Assembly (NCBI GenBank): GCA_951812315.1 | Contig: CATOSA010000040.1 | Span: 43,082-107,081 of the forward strand | Source of the DNA: an uncultured Burkholderiales bacterium | Lineage (GTDB): Bacteria; Pseudomonadota; Gammaproteobacteria; Burkholderiales; Eutrophovitaceae | Direction: 5' to 3' | Length of the DNA: 64,000 bases | Shown here: positions 10,237 through 20,277 of the stretch, one piece after another | Layout of the letters: each line of letters opens with the position of its first letter | Numbering within the stretch: position 1 is the first letter of the stretch | Made by a program: the position numbers and the translations under genes | The notes under the pieces: generated by a model | Database searches by the model: none | The model's input: the letters and a program-made list of their open reading frames with translations, nothing else | Told to the model about the DNA's origin: nothing

Positions 10237-11213
10237 TCAGGAAACTGGCGCCGCATAAACACGCCGCCAGGTCGCGCCAAGGCTTCTCACTTCAGCACCG
10301 CCCAGCAAGCCCAGTTGCCTGAGCCTGACATGCAATAAAGGGAGATTGTAATGCGGCACTGCAGGATACAGGTGATGCTCGATATGGTAATTCACGTGAT
10401 GGGGAAACAATACAAACCGCAACACCGGCCCGGCAATCGTCGTACGGGCTGCCTGCAGAGCAGATTCATACCCGGCTGGCGCACCATGCTCGCAAATGGC
10501 TCGAACACGTAATATCGCTATATCGCTTGCAGCACGGTAACGGCCGGAACAATCCAGAGGAGCAGGTACATCGCAATACCTTCCCAGCCGAACAATATCG
10601 CGATACAAACAGGCAGCGCCACCTGAACACAAGCCACCAGCCAGCGATCGTTGCGGGCAGCCTGGCGTAGTGCCGGCAAAGTGTCATCCAGTGGTCGCTG
10701 TGCAACGCCGGTGTTCGCGTTCGCGGCGGGCGAGCCAAGAAAGTAGCGATAGGTTTTCCATGCAGTGAGACCGAGCACATCAGCAACGAGTTTGCGCAAC
10801 AAGTAGGCTTTGCCCCGCGGGTATCCACCGTGCAGGGCGATATCCGGATCCTGATCGCCGTACAGATGGTTGCGGTGCAGGCGATGCACGACGCGATACG
10901 AGCACATCGACAGACCCACCGCCGCGGCCAGCAATCGTCCAACGGTATCGTTCACACGTCTGTTCCTGAACAAACGGTAGTGCGCGGCTTCGTGCGCCAA
11001 CACAAACAAGGCTTGCTGCTGTGTGGCGATAATGAGTATTGCAGGAACAAATACCCACAGCGACGACCATTGCCAATCGCTACCGCCCGCCTTGACGAAT
11101 AGTGTTGTCGCGGCCGCAACCGCGACAATAACCAGCACCGTCTGCGCAACTGCGAAGGCTGATCGCCTATTGCTTAGCGCCGTCAACTCGTGCAGTTCTT
11201 CCGCGGGCAGCAA
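10237..11213 (-). pseudogene. fatty acid desaturase interrupted by an 8-bp tandem duplication
   Basis: HEAAHYRLF, HRLHRNHLYG in one frame; HVNYHIEHHLYPAVPHYNL in the next; removing one ATATCGCT copy at 10512-10527 restores one ~322-aa ORF. Confidence 0.85.
10512..10527. repeat. 8-bp perfect tandem duplication (ATATCGCT)x2
   Basis: aATATCGCTATATCGCTtgc read directly. Confidence 0.98.
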
Positions 11214-11468
11214 ACGCTCAGTCCACGGAGATCGTCACGAAACTGCGCACCGCCTTGAGCAGTACCGTCGCGCTCAGCGGCGGAAAGATTGGAGCCGGAA
11301 GAAGACATTCGGGTGTTTCCGCCGCCGGGACCCGAGAATGGATCGGGCGCACCGAAAACAATTGATCAAAACGCTATTCTGCCCTAGCCACTCCCCGATT
11401 CAAAACAGGTGGAGGTGACAGCATGGCAATTCTTGAACAAATCCTGGCGGGCTCAGGAGTTAGGCACA

Positions 11469-11494
11469 TTAGTCATCGGATTTAGTCATCGGAT
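11469..11494. repeat. 13-bp perfect tandem duplication (TTAGTCATCGGAT)x2
   Basis: Read directly; overlaps the stop of the 11482-11886 ORF. Confidence 0.97.
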
Positions 11495-11886
11495 TCGATC
11501 ATCAAGTCTGGCCGGCGGGTGTCTGAGCCGATAACCGCCAGCACTTCTTTCCATATCGCCGCTTGATGTTTCGCGGCGAAGTCAGGCGGCACGTTATAGC
11601 CGTCATAGCCCACGCCAAGCTCTTCCTCCATATCGGGCGCTTCGCCCAACATCGCTGCCGCCTTGTATTCCGACACCGCATCTTCAATCAGCAAATGAAG
11701 GGCTTCGCGATGTTCATCCGCAATTGACTGGGCATTACGGACATTCTGAAACACGGTTGCCGTCAAGTACCAATCCTCAATAACATCTTCGGGCGATGGA
11801 AACTCGTTCGCCGCTTCCGCGAACGGCTCGTCAAAGAGAAAACCCAGCACGTCGTCTACGAAATCCAGCTTCTGTTGCATGTCCAT
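11482..11886 (-). CDS. hypothetical acidic protein (134 aa)
   Basis: Intact ORF upstream of/co-oriented with neighbours; no recognised domain. Confidence 0.55.
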   Translation of the reverse strand: MDMQQKLDFVDDVLGFLFDEPFAEAANEFPSPEDVIEDWYLTATVFQNVRNAQSIADEHREALHLLIEDAVSEYKAAAMLGEAPDMEEELGVGYDGYNVPPDFAAKHQAAIWKEVLAVIGSDTRRPDLMIESDD

Positions 11887-11898
11887 AGCAGCTCGCAG

Positions 11899-13588
11899 TC
11901 AGTTGGCAGACTGCGTAATTTGCTTTGTCCACCAGTTATCGAGATATTTCGCAATTGAATCCGAATTCACCATTTGCGGGAGCGAAAATTCCTCAGTGTC
12001 GACCTCCCCGGCGGACTGCTGGTCGGCGAGCTCACGCTCTCTCACCAGTTTCTCGGCTTTCGCGAACGCTTCCTGGAAAGAACTGCTGCCCGGCAACGCG
12101 TCCTTGAAAAATGCGCGGCCAAAATAGGTGAAATCATTCTCGTCGGCACAACCAAACGACCGGCGATCGTGTCTTGCCGCAGTGATAACAAGTGTGCGCG
12201 AGTCTTTTACTGGATCGATAAACCCACCGGCATAGCACGCAGAAACGACGACGACTTTCCAGCGGATTTTCGAATCGCGCAACATCTCACCCAATCGCGA
12301 GGCTTGCAAGCCGGGCAGGCTCATGCTTTGCTGGCCAAGCGCGAACTCGTGATCCTGCGATCCGTGACTGGTGAGATACAGGAACAGGATGTCCTGGTCG
12401 CGATTCATCTTTTGCGAAATCGCCTGCAATGACTCATCAATACTGGTGAGCGTGGCCATGGGCAACGAATCCACTGTAGTTCGGCTGTTGACCAAAGTTA
12501 GCGTGCAACCTTCTGTTCCGAATCGCTGCGAAAATTGATTGCTTACAAACTCGACTTCGCGCCGGAAGACTTCCTGCGAACCGTCACCGCCGACTGCCAG
12601 CATGTACAAATCAATTGTTTCCGGATCTCCTGCCTTCAGCGAACCGATTGCCTCATCCAAGAAGACGGCGCTGATTGTAAAGCGCGATTTCAGCGTTCTC
12701 GGGACCAACAGAATCTTCACGCTGACCTTCCAGCCGGCCAAAGCTCCATACCCCGCTGTCATGGGTGCGACCGTCTTCATCTGGCGTGGCATAGGTGAGC
12801 GTACCTTGCCCCGCATAAAAGCCGTTGGCAAACTCGCCGACATACTCATCACCATTGGCCTGGCGCAACCGTCCATGCCCGGAGTATCGCCATTGGCTGA
12901 ACCCGCCCTTGTAGTAGGTTCCGTCGACTCCGGTATAACTGCCTTCACCTTGCAGTTGCCCGTCTACGAACTGCCCTTCATAAACGTTGCCGGCCGGATC
13001 GCTATAGCGCGCGGCGCCGTGCATGACCCAGTTCCTGAACTCACCCTCGAAACGACCACCACCGTCGAAAGCGTAAGTGCCTGAACCGGTAAATTCGCCC
13101 TTTTCGAACTCGCCCTCGTAAACCTCCCCGCCGCCATCGTCGTACCGGCCATTGCCGTGAAACTGGCCGTGCTTGAATCCCCCTTCGTATATTGCGCCAC
13201 TGGCCATTTCATAGCGGCCGTTGCCATCGAACCGGTCATTCGCAAACATTCCGGTGTACACAGATCCGTCCTGCAATGCGGTCCGGCCGTGGCCGGACAT
13301 ACGTCCATTACGGAATTCGCCTTCGTAAACGTCTCCCCCGGCCCAGATCCCTTTCCCGGAGTACTGGCCATTTACAAAATCGCCCTCGTAACTGTCGCCG
13401 TTGATCCATTCGATACGCCCGCGCCCGTGCAGTTGCCCGTTAACCAGCGGCCCGAAATAGCGGCCACCGTTTACAGTGACCGCGTTTGGCTCTTGTGCGG
13501 CCTTGCCGTCCCCGTACGATAAAACCGGGCACGCAAGAAGAAAACAAAGCGCATTAAGAGAACAAAAGGTTTTTATTCTGAGTGCCAT
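11899..13588 (-). pseudogene. MORN-repeat / C13-family (legumain-like) cysteine peptidase, split by an apparent frameshift near 12655
   Basis: Signal peptide plus ~9-10 MORN repeats (GQLHGRGRIEWINGDSYEGDFVNG...) in ORF 12653-13780; C13 core DILFLYLTSHGSQDHEF and VVVVSACYAGGFID in ORF 11899-12948; LYNQRRLL|DEAIGSLKAGDPETIDLYML continuous if one T is removed. Confidence 0.75.
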
Positions 13589-13671
13589 CGTAATTCGCAT
13601 TCTGCAGTTTGTAAGAAATGCGGTTGAAGCCCTTCCGACGCAAACTCCGAGCCCGGAATTAGTGTAGCCAG

Positions 13672-13841
13672 GTAGGGCGCAATTAGCGTAGCGCATTGCG
13701 CCGAATGGATACGGCGCAAAAACGCCAGCCTTCGCGACCAAACACCGGCTCCTTTCCGCCACGCCCAATCGAGGGGACATACACAGTCCTTCACCAATCG
13801 CAGCAAAGCCGGTGCAATGCGCTACGCTTATTGCACCCTAC
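13672..13841. mobile_element. MITE-like element A with 31-bp terminal inverted repeats (28/31)
   Basis: GTAGGGCGCAATTAGCGTAGCGCATTGCGCC (13672-13702) versus inverted GTAGGGTGCAATAAGCGTAGCGCATTGCACC (13811-13841). Confidence 0.75.
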
Positions 13842-13912
13842 AAAATTTCGTCCAACTCGACGTTCGCCACATTCACTCGAGTGTCCACTCGACAGCTCCG
13901 GGCCGTCCGTCG

Positions 13913-15649
13913 CTAGTCGCCATGTCCGAGCATTTGGCGCCACTTACGCTCGGCCTCATCCCAGGACCCAACGGCTTGCGTGTCAGGCACCCAGGCAAGA
14001 CCCGACTTCGCGTCCGACGAGCGTGCATCGGGCGTTACCACCACGTCGAGCAATGCAGGTCGGTTGGCAAGCGCGCGCTGGATCGCGCCTGCGAGATCTT
14101 CCACCCGCTCCACCCGTTCACCGTGCATGCCAAATGCACGAGCCATCGCCGCATGATCCGAAAACTGCAAACGGGTGCCCACAACTTCGCCATGTGTGTC
14201 GGTCTGGTCGTGTACTTCAATCTGCCACGCACCGTTGTTGGCGACGACAATCAATACAGGCGCGTTGTGACGCACCGCCGTATCGATTTCCATCGCGTTG
14301 AACCCGAAGGCACCATCACCCGTCGCCACAACCACTTGACGGTCCGGTAATGCCAGGCTCGCAGCAACACCGAACGGCGTTCCCACGCCGATGCAGCCAA
14401 GCGAGCCGGGATCGAGGTAAGTGGACGCCGACAAGCCGACCCGCGCAAAACTGAGAAAATCACCACCGTCCGCAATGACTACCGCTTCGTCGTCCAGTTG
14501 TTCCTGAAGCTCGGCGAGCAAACGAAATGGTTGAATACGTCCGTCGCTGCCGGTCGTCGCTGCCTTCATGGAAGCGCGCAGTTTTGCGGCACGCGCCATG
14601 TGTTGTTCGCGAAGCCCCTGCGCCCAACTCCGGTCCACGTTCGATTTGCGCTCTGCTGCGGCGGCGTTGATCGCTGCAAGTGCCTCACGCGGATGCGCAA
14701 ACAGCTCGATCACACCACGACGATTGTCGCGAACCTCCAGCGGCGTATCAGCAATACGAATGAAGCGGGCGTCGCCGAACACTGCCGGAGACCCGTACGC
14801 CAATTGGAAATCCAGACGCCGGCCGATGGTTACGACGACGTCCGCCTGCTCCAGAACCGAACCGCGCATGGCCGCCACCACCGATGGATGCGAGTCATCG
14901 ATCAGACCCTTGCTTTCGCCCGTGTCGAGATAGACGGCGCCAAGTAAATCCAGAAAACGGGCTAGCTCCTTACCCGCGCCCCGGGCACCGCGCCCGCTGA
15001 TTACCAGCGGACGTTTCGCAGACCACAACACCTCGATCGCCTGTTGTACTTGCATGGCATCGGGCATCAATACCGGCGTGGCCTTTGGCCGAAAATGCTC
15101 TTCCAGTTGTAGCACTTTCGGCACGGTCGCTCGCAACGTGTCGGTGGGGAAATCGAGATAGACCGGGCCTGGCTCGCCGCCTTGACCGAAAGCGCGCGCC
15201 ACGGCCTCGTCAAGTTCCTGCAGCACCAGTTCCGGTTCACGTACAGTTCGCGCGTAACGCGTGATCGAACGCACCAGATCGACATGTACAACGTCTTGCA
15301 ACGCACCGCGATTTTCTTGTGGCCGCGGCGGGACGCCGGACAAAACAAGCACCGGCGCGCGTGCGATGTGCGCATTGGCGATGCCGGTTATCGCGTTGGT
15401 TAGACCCGGTCCCCCGGTAACCAGTGCAACGCCGAGTTCGCCGGCAAGTTCACCGTACGCATGTGCCATGTAGACCGCCGCACGTTCGTCGCGAACATCG
15501 ACGATTTCGATGCCTTCGGCATGTGCGCGCATCCACATTGGCATGATGTGCCCACCACATAGCGCAAAGATGCGGGTAACGCCACGTGCCTTGAGAAAGC
15601 GCGCAATGATGCCAGCAGAGGAATCAGCGGTGATTTTTGGTGGCGTCAT
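13913..15649 (-). CDS. thiamine-pyrophosphate-dependent enzyme, acetolactate synthase-like
   Basis: GPGLTNAITGIANAHIARAPVLVLSG; ATGDGAFGFNAMEIDTAVRHNAPVLIVVANNGAW TPP motif; likely start MTPPKIT. Confidence 0.88.
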   Translation of the reverse strand: MTPPKITADSSAGIIARFLKARGVTRIFALCGGHIMPMWMRAHAEGIEIVDVRDERAAVYMAHAYGELAGELGVALVTGGPGLTNAITGIANAHIARAPVLVLSGVPPRPQENRGALQDVVHVDLVRSITRYARTVREPELVLQELDEAVARAFGQGGEPGPVYLDFPTDTLRATVPKVLQLEEHFRPKATPVLMPDAMQVQQAIEVLWSAKRPLVISGRGARGAGKELARFLDLLGAVYLDTGESKGLIDDSHPSVVAAMRGSVLEQADVVVTIGRRLDFQLAYGSPAVFGDARFIRIADTPLEVRDNRRGVIELFAHPREALAAINAAAAERKSNVDRSWAQGLREQHMARAAKLRASMKAATTGSDGRIQPFRLLAELQEQLDDEAVVIADGGDFLSFARVGLSASTYLDPGSLGCIGVGTPFGVAASLALPDRQVVVATGDGAFGFNAMEIDTAVRHNAPVLIVVANNGAWQIEVHDQTDTHGEVVGTRLQFSDHAAMARAFGMHGERVERVEDLAGAIQRALANRPALLDVVVTPDARSSDAKSGLAWVPDTQAVGSWDEAERKWRQMLGHGD

Positions 15650-15669
15650 CGGTACTCCTGAGCACAATC

Positions 15670-15708
15670 GTCATCCCGCGCATCCCAAATCGGGACCCGC
15701 GGGACGAC
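15670..15708. repeat. REP-like imperfect hairpin
   Basis: GTCATCCCGCG / CGCGGGACGAC (10/11). Confidence 0.6.
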
Positions 15709-15883
15709 AAAAAGCTAGATTCTGACCGAAATTTCTGTGCGCGGCACCGGCAAAGAAATGCAACGATGCTGAACACTGACGCAACCACAAACCGCGCGGC
15801 CCGCACAAGGCATTTGAGCAGAGCAGTCCCGCTATCGATTACCCCCTCTGATCACGCAAATATTTGCCGGAAAAAGCTGTTCC

Positions 15884-16390
15884 TCAGCCAAACTCCCGGA
15901 CTGCGCCCATCGAGCGCCGCAACGCGTGCCACACCCGATTGATTGCTTCAGCCACGAAGTGCGCCCGAATACTCTTGGCCAGCGCCAGATGTCGACGAAG
16001 ATCTTCAGTTTCGAACTGCGGTGAGCCACTGCCTGCCGCCAGATTTTCAGAATCATCGCGATCATGGGTACGCAGTGAAACACTTTCGTCAGATGCGGCA
16101 GGTGGCGATGAAACCAAAGAACCAATCGTTGCCGCAGACGCCAGGTCCGACTCAGTGCACTTGTTCATGATCGACGCGCCAACGTTGTTCATGGCGTTGA
16201 GTAACGTCACCCCTGGTCTGTTGATCGCGAACGATTCGCCGGTCTTTACGATATGGTCTTTCAGGTCCCCTTCCTGAGTGATCCAGAGATCGCCCCAGTG
16301 GACGTGAATGCATGCGCCAAGCGCATCCTTCATCTGAAAGTCGTTGTTCGGGTTCAGCCGAACGATTGCGTCGTTGAGATCATTGTTCAT
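15884..16390 (-). CDS. DUF2917-like protein
   Basis: VHWGDLWITQEGDLKDHIVKTGESFAINRPGVTLLNAM; divergent from a LysR regulator. Confidence 0.65.
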   Translation of the reverse strand: MNNDLNDAIVRLNPNNDFQMKDALGACIHVHWGDLWITQEGDLKDHIVKTGESFAINRPGVTLLNAMNNVGASIMNKCTESDLASAATIGSLVSSPPAASDESVSLRTHDRDDSENLAAGSGSPQFETEDLRRHLALAKSIRAHFVAEAINRVWHALRRSMGAVREFG

Positions 16391-16462
16391 AGTGGACTCC
16401 TTGGAATTGCGCTATCATCAACAGCTGATGACCACGGACGATATTGTTGCGCTACCTCCAAT

Positions 16463-16476
16463 TTCGTTCAAACGAA
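16463..16476. promoter_or_regulatory. short palindrome TTCGTT-CA-AACGAA in the divergent promoter, candidate LysR operator
   Basis: Dyad between 16390 and 16507 starts. Confidence 0.35.
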
Positions 16477-16506
16477 TGTTTGGCATTCGACGCATGCGCA
16501 AACGGA

Positions 16507-17448
16507 ATGCGTAACAGACCATACGACTTGCCTCCGCTCGACCTGATCGAAGGCTTCGATGCGGCCGCTCGCAACCTCAGCTTTACCAAGGCAGGCGCCG
16601 AGCTGCACCTTACGCAATCAGCCGTCAGCCGCCAGATCAAGGCACTCGAAGAATGGCTGGGCGTGCCGCTATTTGAACGGCGCACCCGGTCGCTTGCCCT
16701 CACCAAACACGGTGAATCCCTGTACAGGACCGTGCCGGACGTGCTGCGAACGATCGAAAATGTCACCCGTGATATCAGGCACGACCAGCTTGCACGCACG
16801 CTTACCGTCACCACCACTGCGGCCTTTGCCTCTCTGTGGCGGATCCCGCGCCTCGCCGGCTACACACGGGATCACCCGCAGGTCGACGTACGCATCTCCA
16901 CGTCGTCCGCGTTCGTCGACCTGGAACGAAGCAACGTGGAGCTCGCAATCCGCTATACCAGTGTCGCACCGCAGGTTCAGGCAACGAAGTTGTTTGAGGA
17001 AGAGGTATTCCCGGTGTGTGCGCCTGCACTGCTCAAAGACCCGGACAGGCCGCTGGCAGAACCGGCTGACCTGCGTCATCACGTTTTGCTCCACTTCGAC
17101 GAACAGCACGACCGGCTGCCATGGCTCGACTGGCCGACATGGCTGGAGGCGGTCGGGCTAAGCGACTTCGTTGCCGCCGGCGCCGTGCGCTTCAACCAGT
17201 ACGATCAAGTGGTGGTTGCGGCCGCCGACGGTCAGGGCATCGCGCTGGGCAGAAGCCCGCTACTGAAGCGAATGCTTCGAGACGGAAAACTGGTGGCACC
17301 GTTCAGTTCGAAATCGGTCGCGCCGCGGGCGTACTATCTGATCACGTCAAAGGCGTCGGAACACAATGCCGATGTGTCGGAATTCGTGGACTGGCTTTTC
17401 CGCGAAGCAGGATGTGACGCCAACGCAGTCACTCGCAGGGCGCAATAA
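16507..17448 (+). CDS. LysR-family transcriptional regulator (GcvA-like)
   Basis: LIEGFDAAARNLSFTKAGAELHLTQSAVSRQIKALEEWLGVPLFERRTRSLALT HTH; stop codon lies inside repeat element B. Confidence 0.92.
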   Translation: MRNRPYDLPPLDLIEGFDAAARNLSFTKAGAELHLTQSAVSRQIKALEEWLGVPLFERRTRSLALTKHGESLYRTVPDVLRTIENVTRDIRHDQLARTLTVTTTAAFASLWRIPRLAGYTRDHPQVDVRISTSSAFVDLERSNVELAIRYTSVAPQVQATKLFEEEVFPVCAPALLKDPDRPLAEPADLRHHVLLHFDEQHDRLPWLDWPTWLEAVGLSDFVAAGAVRFNQYDQVVVAAADGQGIALGRSPLLKRMLRDGKLVAPFSSKSVAPRAYYLITSKASEHNADVSEFVDWLFREAGCDANAVTRRAQ

Positions 17449-17602
17449 GCGAAGCGCATTGCGCCGGATGATAAGGTCGCTGAACCCCCGTCATCGAAAC
17501 CCGGCACCGATTCATGCCCGCGAATCCGACCGGGCAAACACGATCAAATCTTCGCCAACCGCAGCGGTTCCGGTGCAATGCGCTGCGCTTATTGCACCCT
17601 AC
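17438..17602. mobile_element. MITE-like element B, same family as element A
   Basis: GGGCGCAATAAGCGAAGCGCATTGCGCC (17438-17465) and GGTGCAATGCGCTGCGCTTATTGCACCCTAC (17572-17602). Confidence 0.75.
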
Positions 17603-17633
17603 ACTTTCGAAGTGCTTCAGGAGAGAATTCCCC

Positions 17634-18590
17634 CTAGACAGGAATATCCATACCTTCCATTTCCAGCATGGCTGGCACGCGGGGTTCCCATGAACGTTCG
17701 ATGCGCGGCCCGAGGTCCTGCACATAGAAACTGAACATGCGCGTCTCACCGCCGTTGTGCTGTGCATGCTCCGCACATGCCGGCGTGAGCATCACGGCAT
17801 TCGTCACACAGTCGATCTGATTTCCCTCGATCATCGAGTACGCGCCCTGGCACTCCAGAGCCAGCGAAATTGTGTCCACATCATGGCAGTGTGCCGACTG
17901 GCTGACTTCCGGCTCCAGGGTAGCAATTCCGGCACAGATCGCGGGCGCGACACAACCGCGCACCTCGAACTGGGAACTGGCGAAACGCAGATTTACCGGT
18001 GTCGCCGATTCACCGGCCTGCTTACCCAAGTCTTCCAGTTGCGCCGCAATCGCCTTGGCAGTGAAGTGAGTGGAAAGGACCTGCGTTTCATCGAACGGCA
18101 GTGCGGTGCAGCCTAGTGACGCGAGAAGCGGCTCGTCAGTGACGACAAACAGGACGGCATCGCCGTCTGGCGACTCGTTCAGTATGGTGACACCACCGGG
18201 CAACAGAAAAACATCGCCTTGGGTCCACTCGATGACTTCGTCTTCCTGAAACGATCGGCCGCTTCCTTTCATTGCGTAGCACAGCACGCTGCTCGCCTGC
18301 GCATCGAATTCAAACTCGTCTCCCTCGCGCAACACCAGATAACGGGCAAGCAGGTTGGCCGTCGTGGCCGGATAGTCCACGCCGATCTGTTCGCCGAGAT
18401 CAAGTTCAATCAACCCGGTCTTTGTGGCGGAATCGAATGCGCGATCAGCTTCCTCGGCAAAAACCTGTGCCTGTGCAGATGATTCGGCATCGGCGACCGG
18501 CGGTTTCGACAAATACTGCGCTCGCCCCGCCTGTATCGTGGCAGGTGCCTTGCTTGCAAGGCGACGAAGACCAATGGATGACATGACCAC
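17634..18590 (-). CDS. cupin-like (bicupin) domain protein
   Basis: Two beta-barrel-like halves (..AMKGSGRSFQEDEVIEWTQGDVFLLPGG.. and ..CHDVDTISLALECQGAYSMIEG..). Confidence 0.6.
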   Translation of the reverse strand: MVMSSIGLRRLASKAPATIQAGRAQYLSKPPVADAESSAQAQVFAEEADRAFDSATKTGLIELDLGEQIGVDYPATTANLLARYLVLREGDEFEFDAQASSVLCYAMKGSGRSFQEDEVIEWTQGDVFLLPGGVTILNESPDGDAVLFVVTDEPLLASLGCTALPFDETQVLSTHFTAKAIAAQLEDLGKQAGESATPVNLRFASSQFEVRGCVAPAICAGIATLEPEVSQSAHCHDVDTISLALECQGAYSMIEGNQIDCVTNAVMLTPACAEHAQHNGGETRMFSFYVQDLGPRIERSWEPRVPAMLEMEGMDIPV

Positions 18591-18924
18591 TTTTGTATTC
18601 CTCCCTCACCCGGGTACGCGGCTACGCGGGCGACATAGCTGATTGGCAAGACACTCGTTCTCGCAGGGTTCAAGCCCGAACACCCGATACGCCGCCGGTT
18701 TTCAGGCAATATCCCTGCGCGTGGCACGGCCCGCCAATAACCGGGGTGCGCGACACTTTGGACACGAACTGACGCCAAAGTGTAGCATTGCGCACCGCAC
18801 TTCTCGCCGGACTATGGTCCGCCAGCGACGATGATACGAACCGCCCGGCAACTTTGAATGATTACCAGCAGGCGAACGGATTCGACTGGTTCGTAAAGAT
18901 CCACTAATTCAACAGGAAACAACA

Positions 18925-19245
18925 ATGGCCAAACTGAAATTCGAACATCTGAACGTTCCCGCCAAAGACCCGGTCAACCTGGCGAAATGGTACGCAAAAA
19001 CCCTTGATCTCAAATCGAAGAAACACCTCGTTCGCGGGCCGGGCATACTGATCGCGTTCGAAGAAGGCGAACCCATTAACCGCGCGCCGGAGCTGCACAT
19101 CGGCTTTCGCGTCCCGTCAATAAAATCGCTCAAGAAATGGGCAAAGAAATTCGACGCCAAATTGTCCGTCGGCGCCGAGTTCACCGCTTTCAGAACGCCC
19201 GACCCTGAAGGCAACTGCCTGGAGTTATATGCAGCCAACGAGTGA
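18925..19245 (+). CDS. VOC / glyoxalase-like protein
   Basis: KFEHLNVPAKDPVNLAKWYAKTL ... FRTPDPEGNCLELY. Confidence 0.88.
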   Translation: MAKLKFEHLNVPAKDPVNLAKWYAKTLDLKSKKHLVRGPGILIAFEEGEPINRAPELHIGFRVPSIKSLKKWAKKFDAKLSVGAEFTAFRTPDPEGNCLELYAANE

Positions 19246-19377
19246 CCGTTTGCACCAATCGCCTGGGCCCGGCGCTCAAGATTTGAGTAATACACCCTGA
19301 CTACCCGGCCCGGCGAAAGCGCCGCGCCAGCGCTACCTGGCGCTTCCCCTACCTGTACGTGACGATTCGAAAAGTGG

Positions 19378-20055
19378 TTAGTTGAGCGTGACGAAAGTCT
19401 GGTCGCTCAACATGGCCTTGAATTCATTGAAAGGGGCGTGGACAGGCTCCCAGGAGGGCAACGATTTCATCGTTTCAACCCATCTGGCGAGATTCGGAAA
19501 GTCGTCGAACCTGACGCCAATCAGTTCTCCAGCCGTAATCGGGCCAGAAGCGAAATAATCGGCAATAGTAACGTCATTCCCGCACAGATAGCGATTGCCG
19601 GCACCTAGCCAGTGGCTATCGAGAATTTCAAACCAGGCTTTGGCGTTGTCCCGCCCCGATTCCACCGTCAAACGATTTGCTTCATCGGTCTGGCGCTTGT
19701 GATTCGGCAAGATCTGCGGGTAAACGAGATGGTATCCGTACTCGCGATAGAAGCCGGTGTTCACCCAATCCATCGCTTCATTTACACGCGCGCGTTTCTT
19801 GAGATCTTTCGGATAGGTCGGCGAGTCCACCTTGTCTGCAAGGTACTTAAGGATTGCAGAACACTCCGTCAGGATAAAACCATCGTCATCAAGCACCGGG
19901 ATCTGTTTACTGCGGTTTAGCTTTGCAAATGCGTCTTGTTGGCATTCGCCCGCAAAAACATCGACGTCTACAATTTCGGCATCGACATTATTCTCAGCAA
20001 TAAACAACGTGAGTGGTCGCGAAAAGACCGCGACTCTGTGGATATACAGTTTCAT
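19378..20055 (-). CDS. glutathione S-transferase family protein
   Basis: Thioredoxin-like N-domain with LNRSKQIPVLDDDGFILTECSAILKYLADK; start MKLYIHR. Confidence 0.9.
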   Translation of the reverse strand: MKLYIHRVAVFSRPLTLFIAENNVDAEIVDVDVFAGECQQDAFAKLNRSKQIPVLDDDGFILTECSAILKYLADKVDSPTYPKDLKKRARVNEAMDWVNTGFYREYGYHLVYPQILPNHKRQTDEANRLTVESGRDNAKAWFEILDSHWLGAGNRYLCGNDVTIADYFASGPITAGELIGVRFDDFPNLARWVETMKSLPSWEPVHAPFNEFKAMLSDQTFVTLN

Positions 20056-20277
20056 CTCAGCCTCCCAACCCAAGCAAACAAACTCATGAAGATTGTGCGC
20101 CTACCGGTGGCAATTGTGATCCTGGTGCATGATCGTGCCGGCAATCAGCCTCAAATGGCTGCTGGACGCAGCAATCTCTTCTCGCACAGTCGATCCACTC
20201 ATACTATAGTCCTATCATCGCTGATCTGAAAGCGAGTGCTGCAGTTACCTCCAGCACGAACTGCTTGGAGACGGTAG

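Noticed and set aside
12640-12670. Programmed +1 frameshift joining MORN and C13 parts
   Set aside because: CTT CTT GGA TGA resembles no established shift site closely and no stimulator was identified; a point indel is the simpler reading pending reads.
13000-13480. Tandem DNA repeat/CRISPR-like periodicity
   Set aside because: The period comes from MORN protein repeats (~23 aa); the DNA units are diverged and there are no spacers.
15624-15806. Short ORFs around the REP-like hairpin
   Set aside because: Noncoding, repeat-bearing sequence between two same-strand genes.
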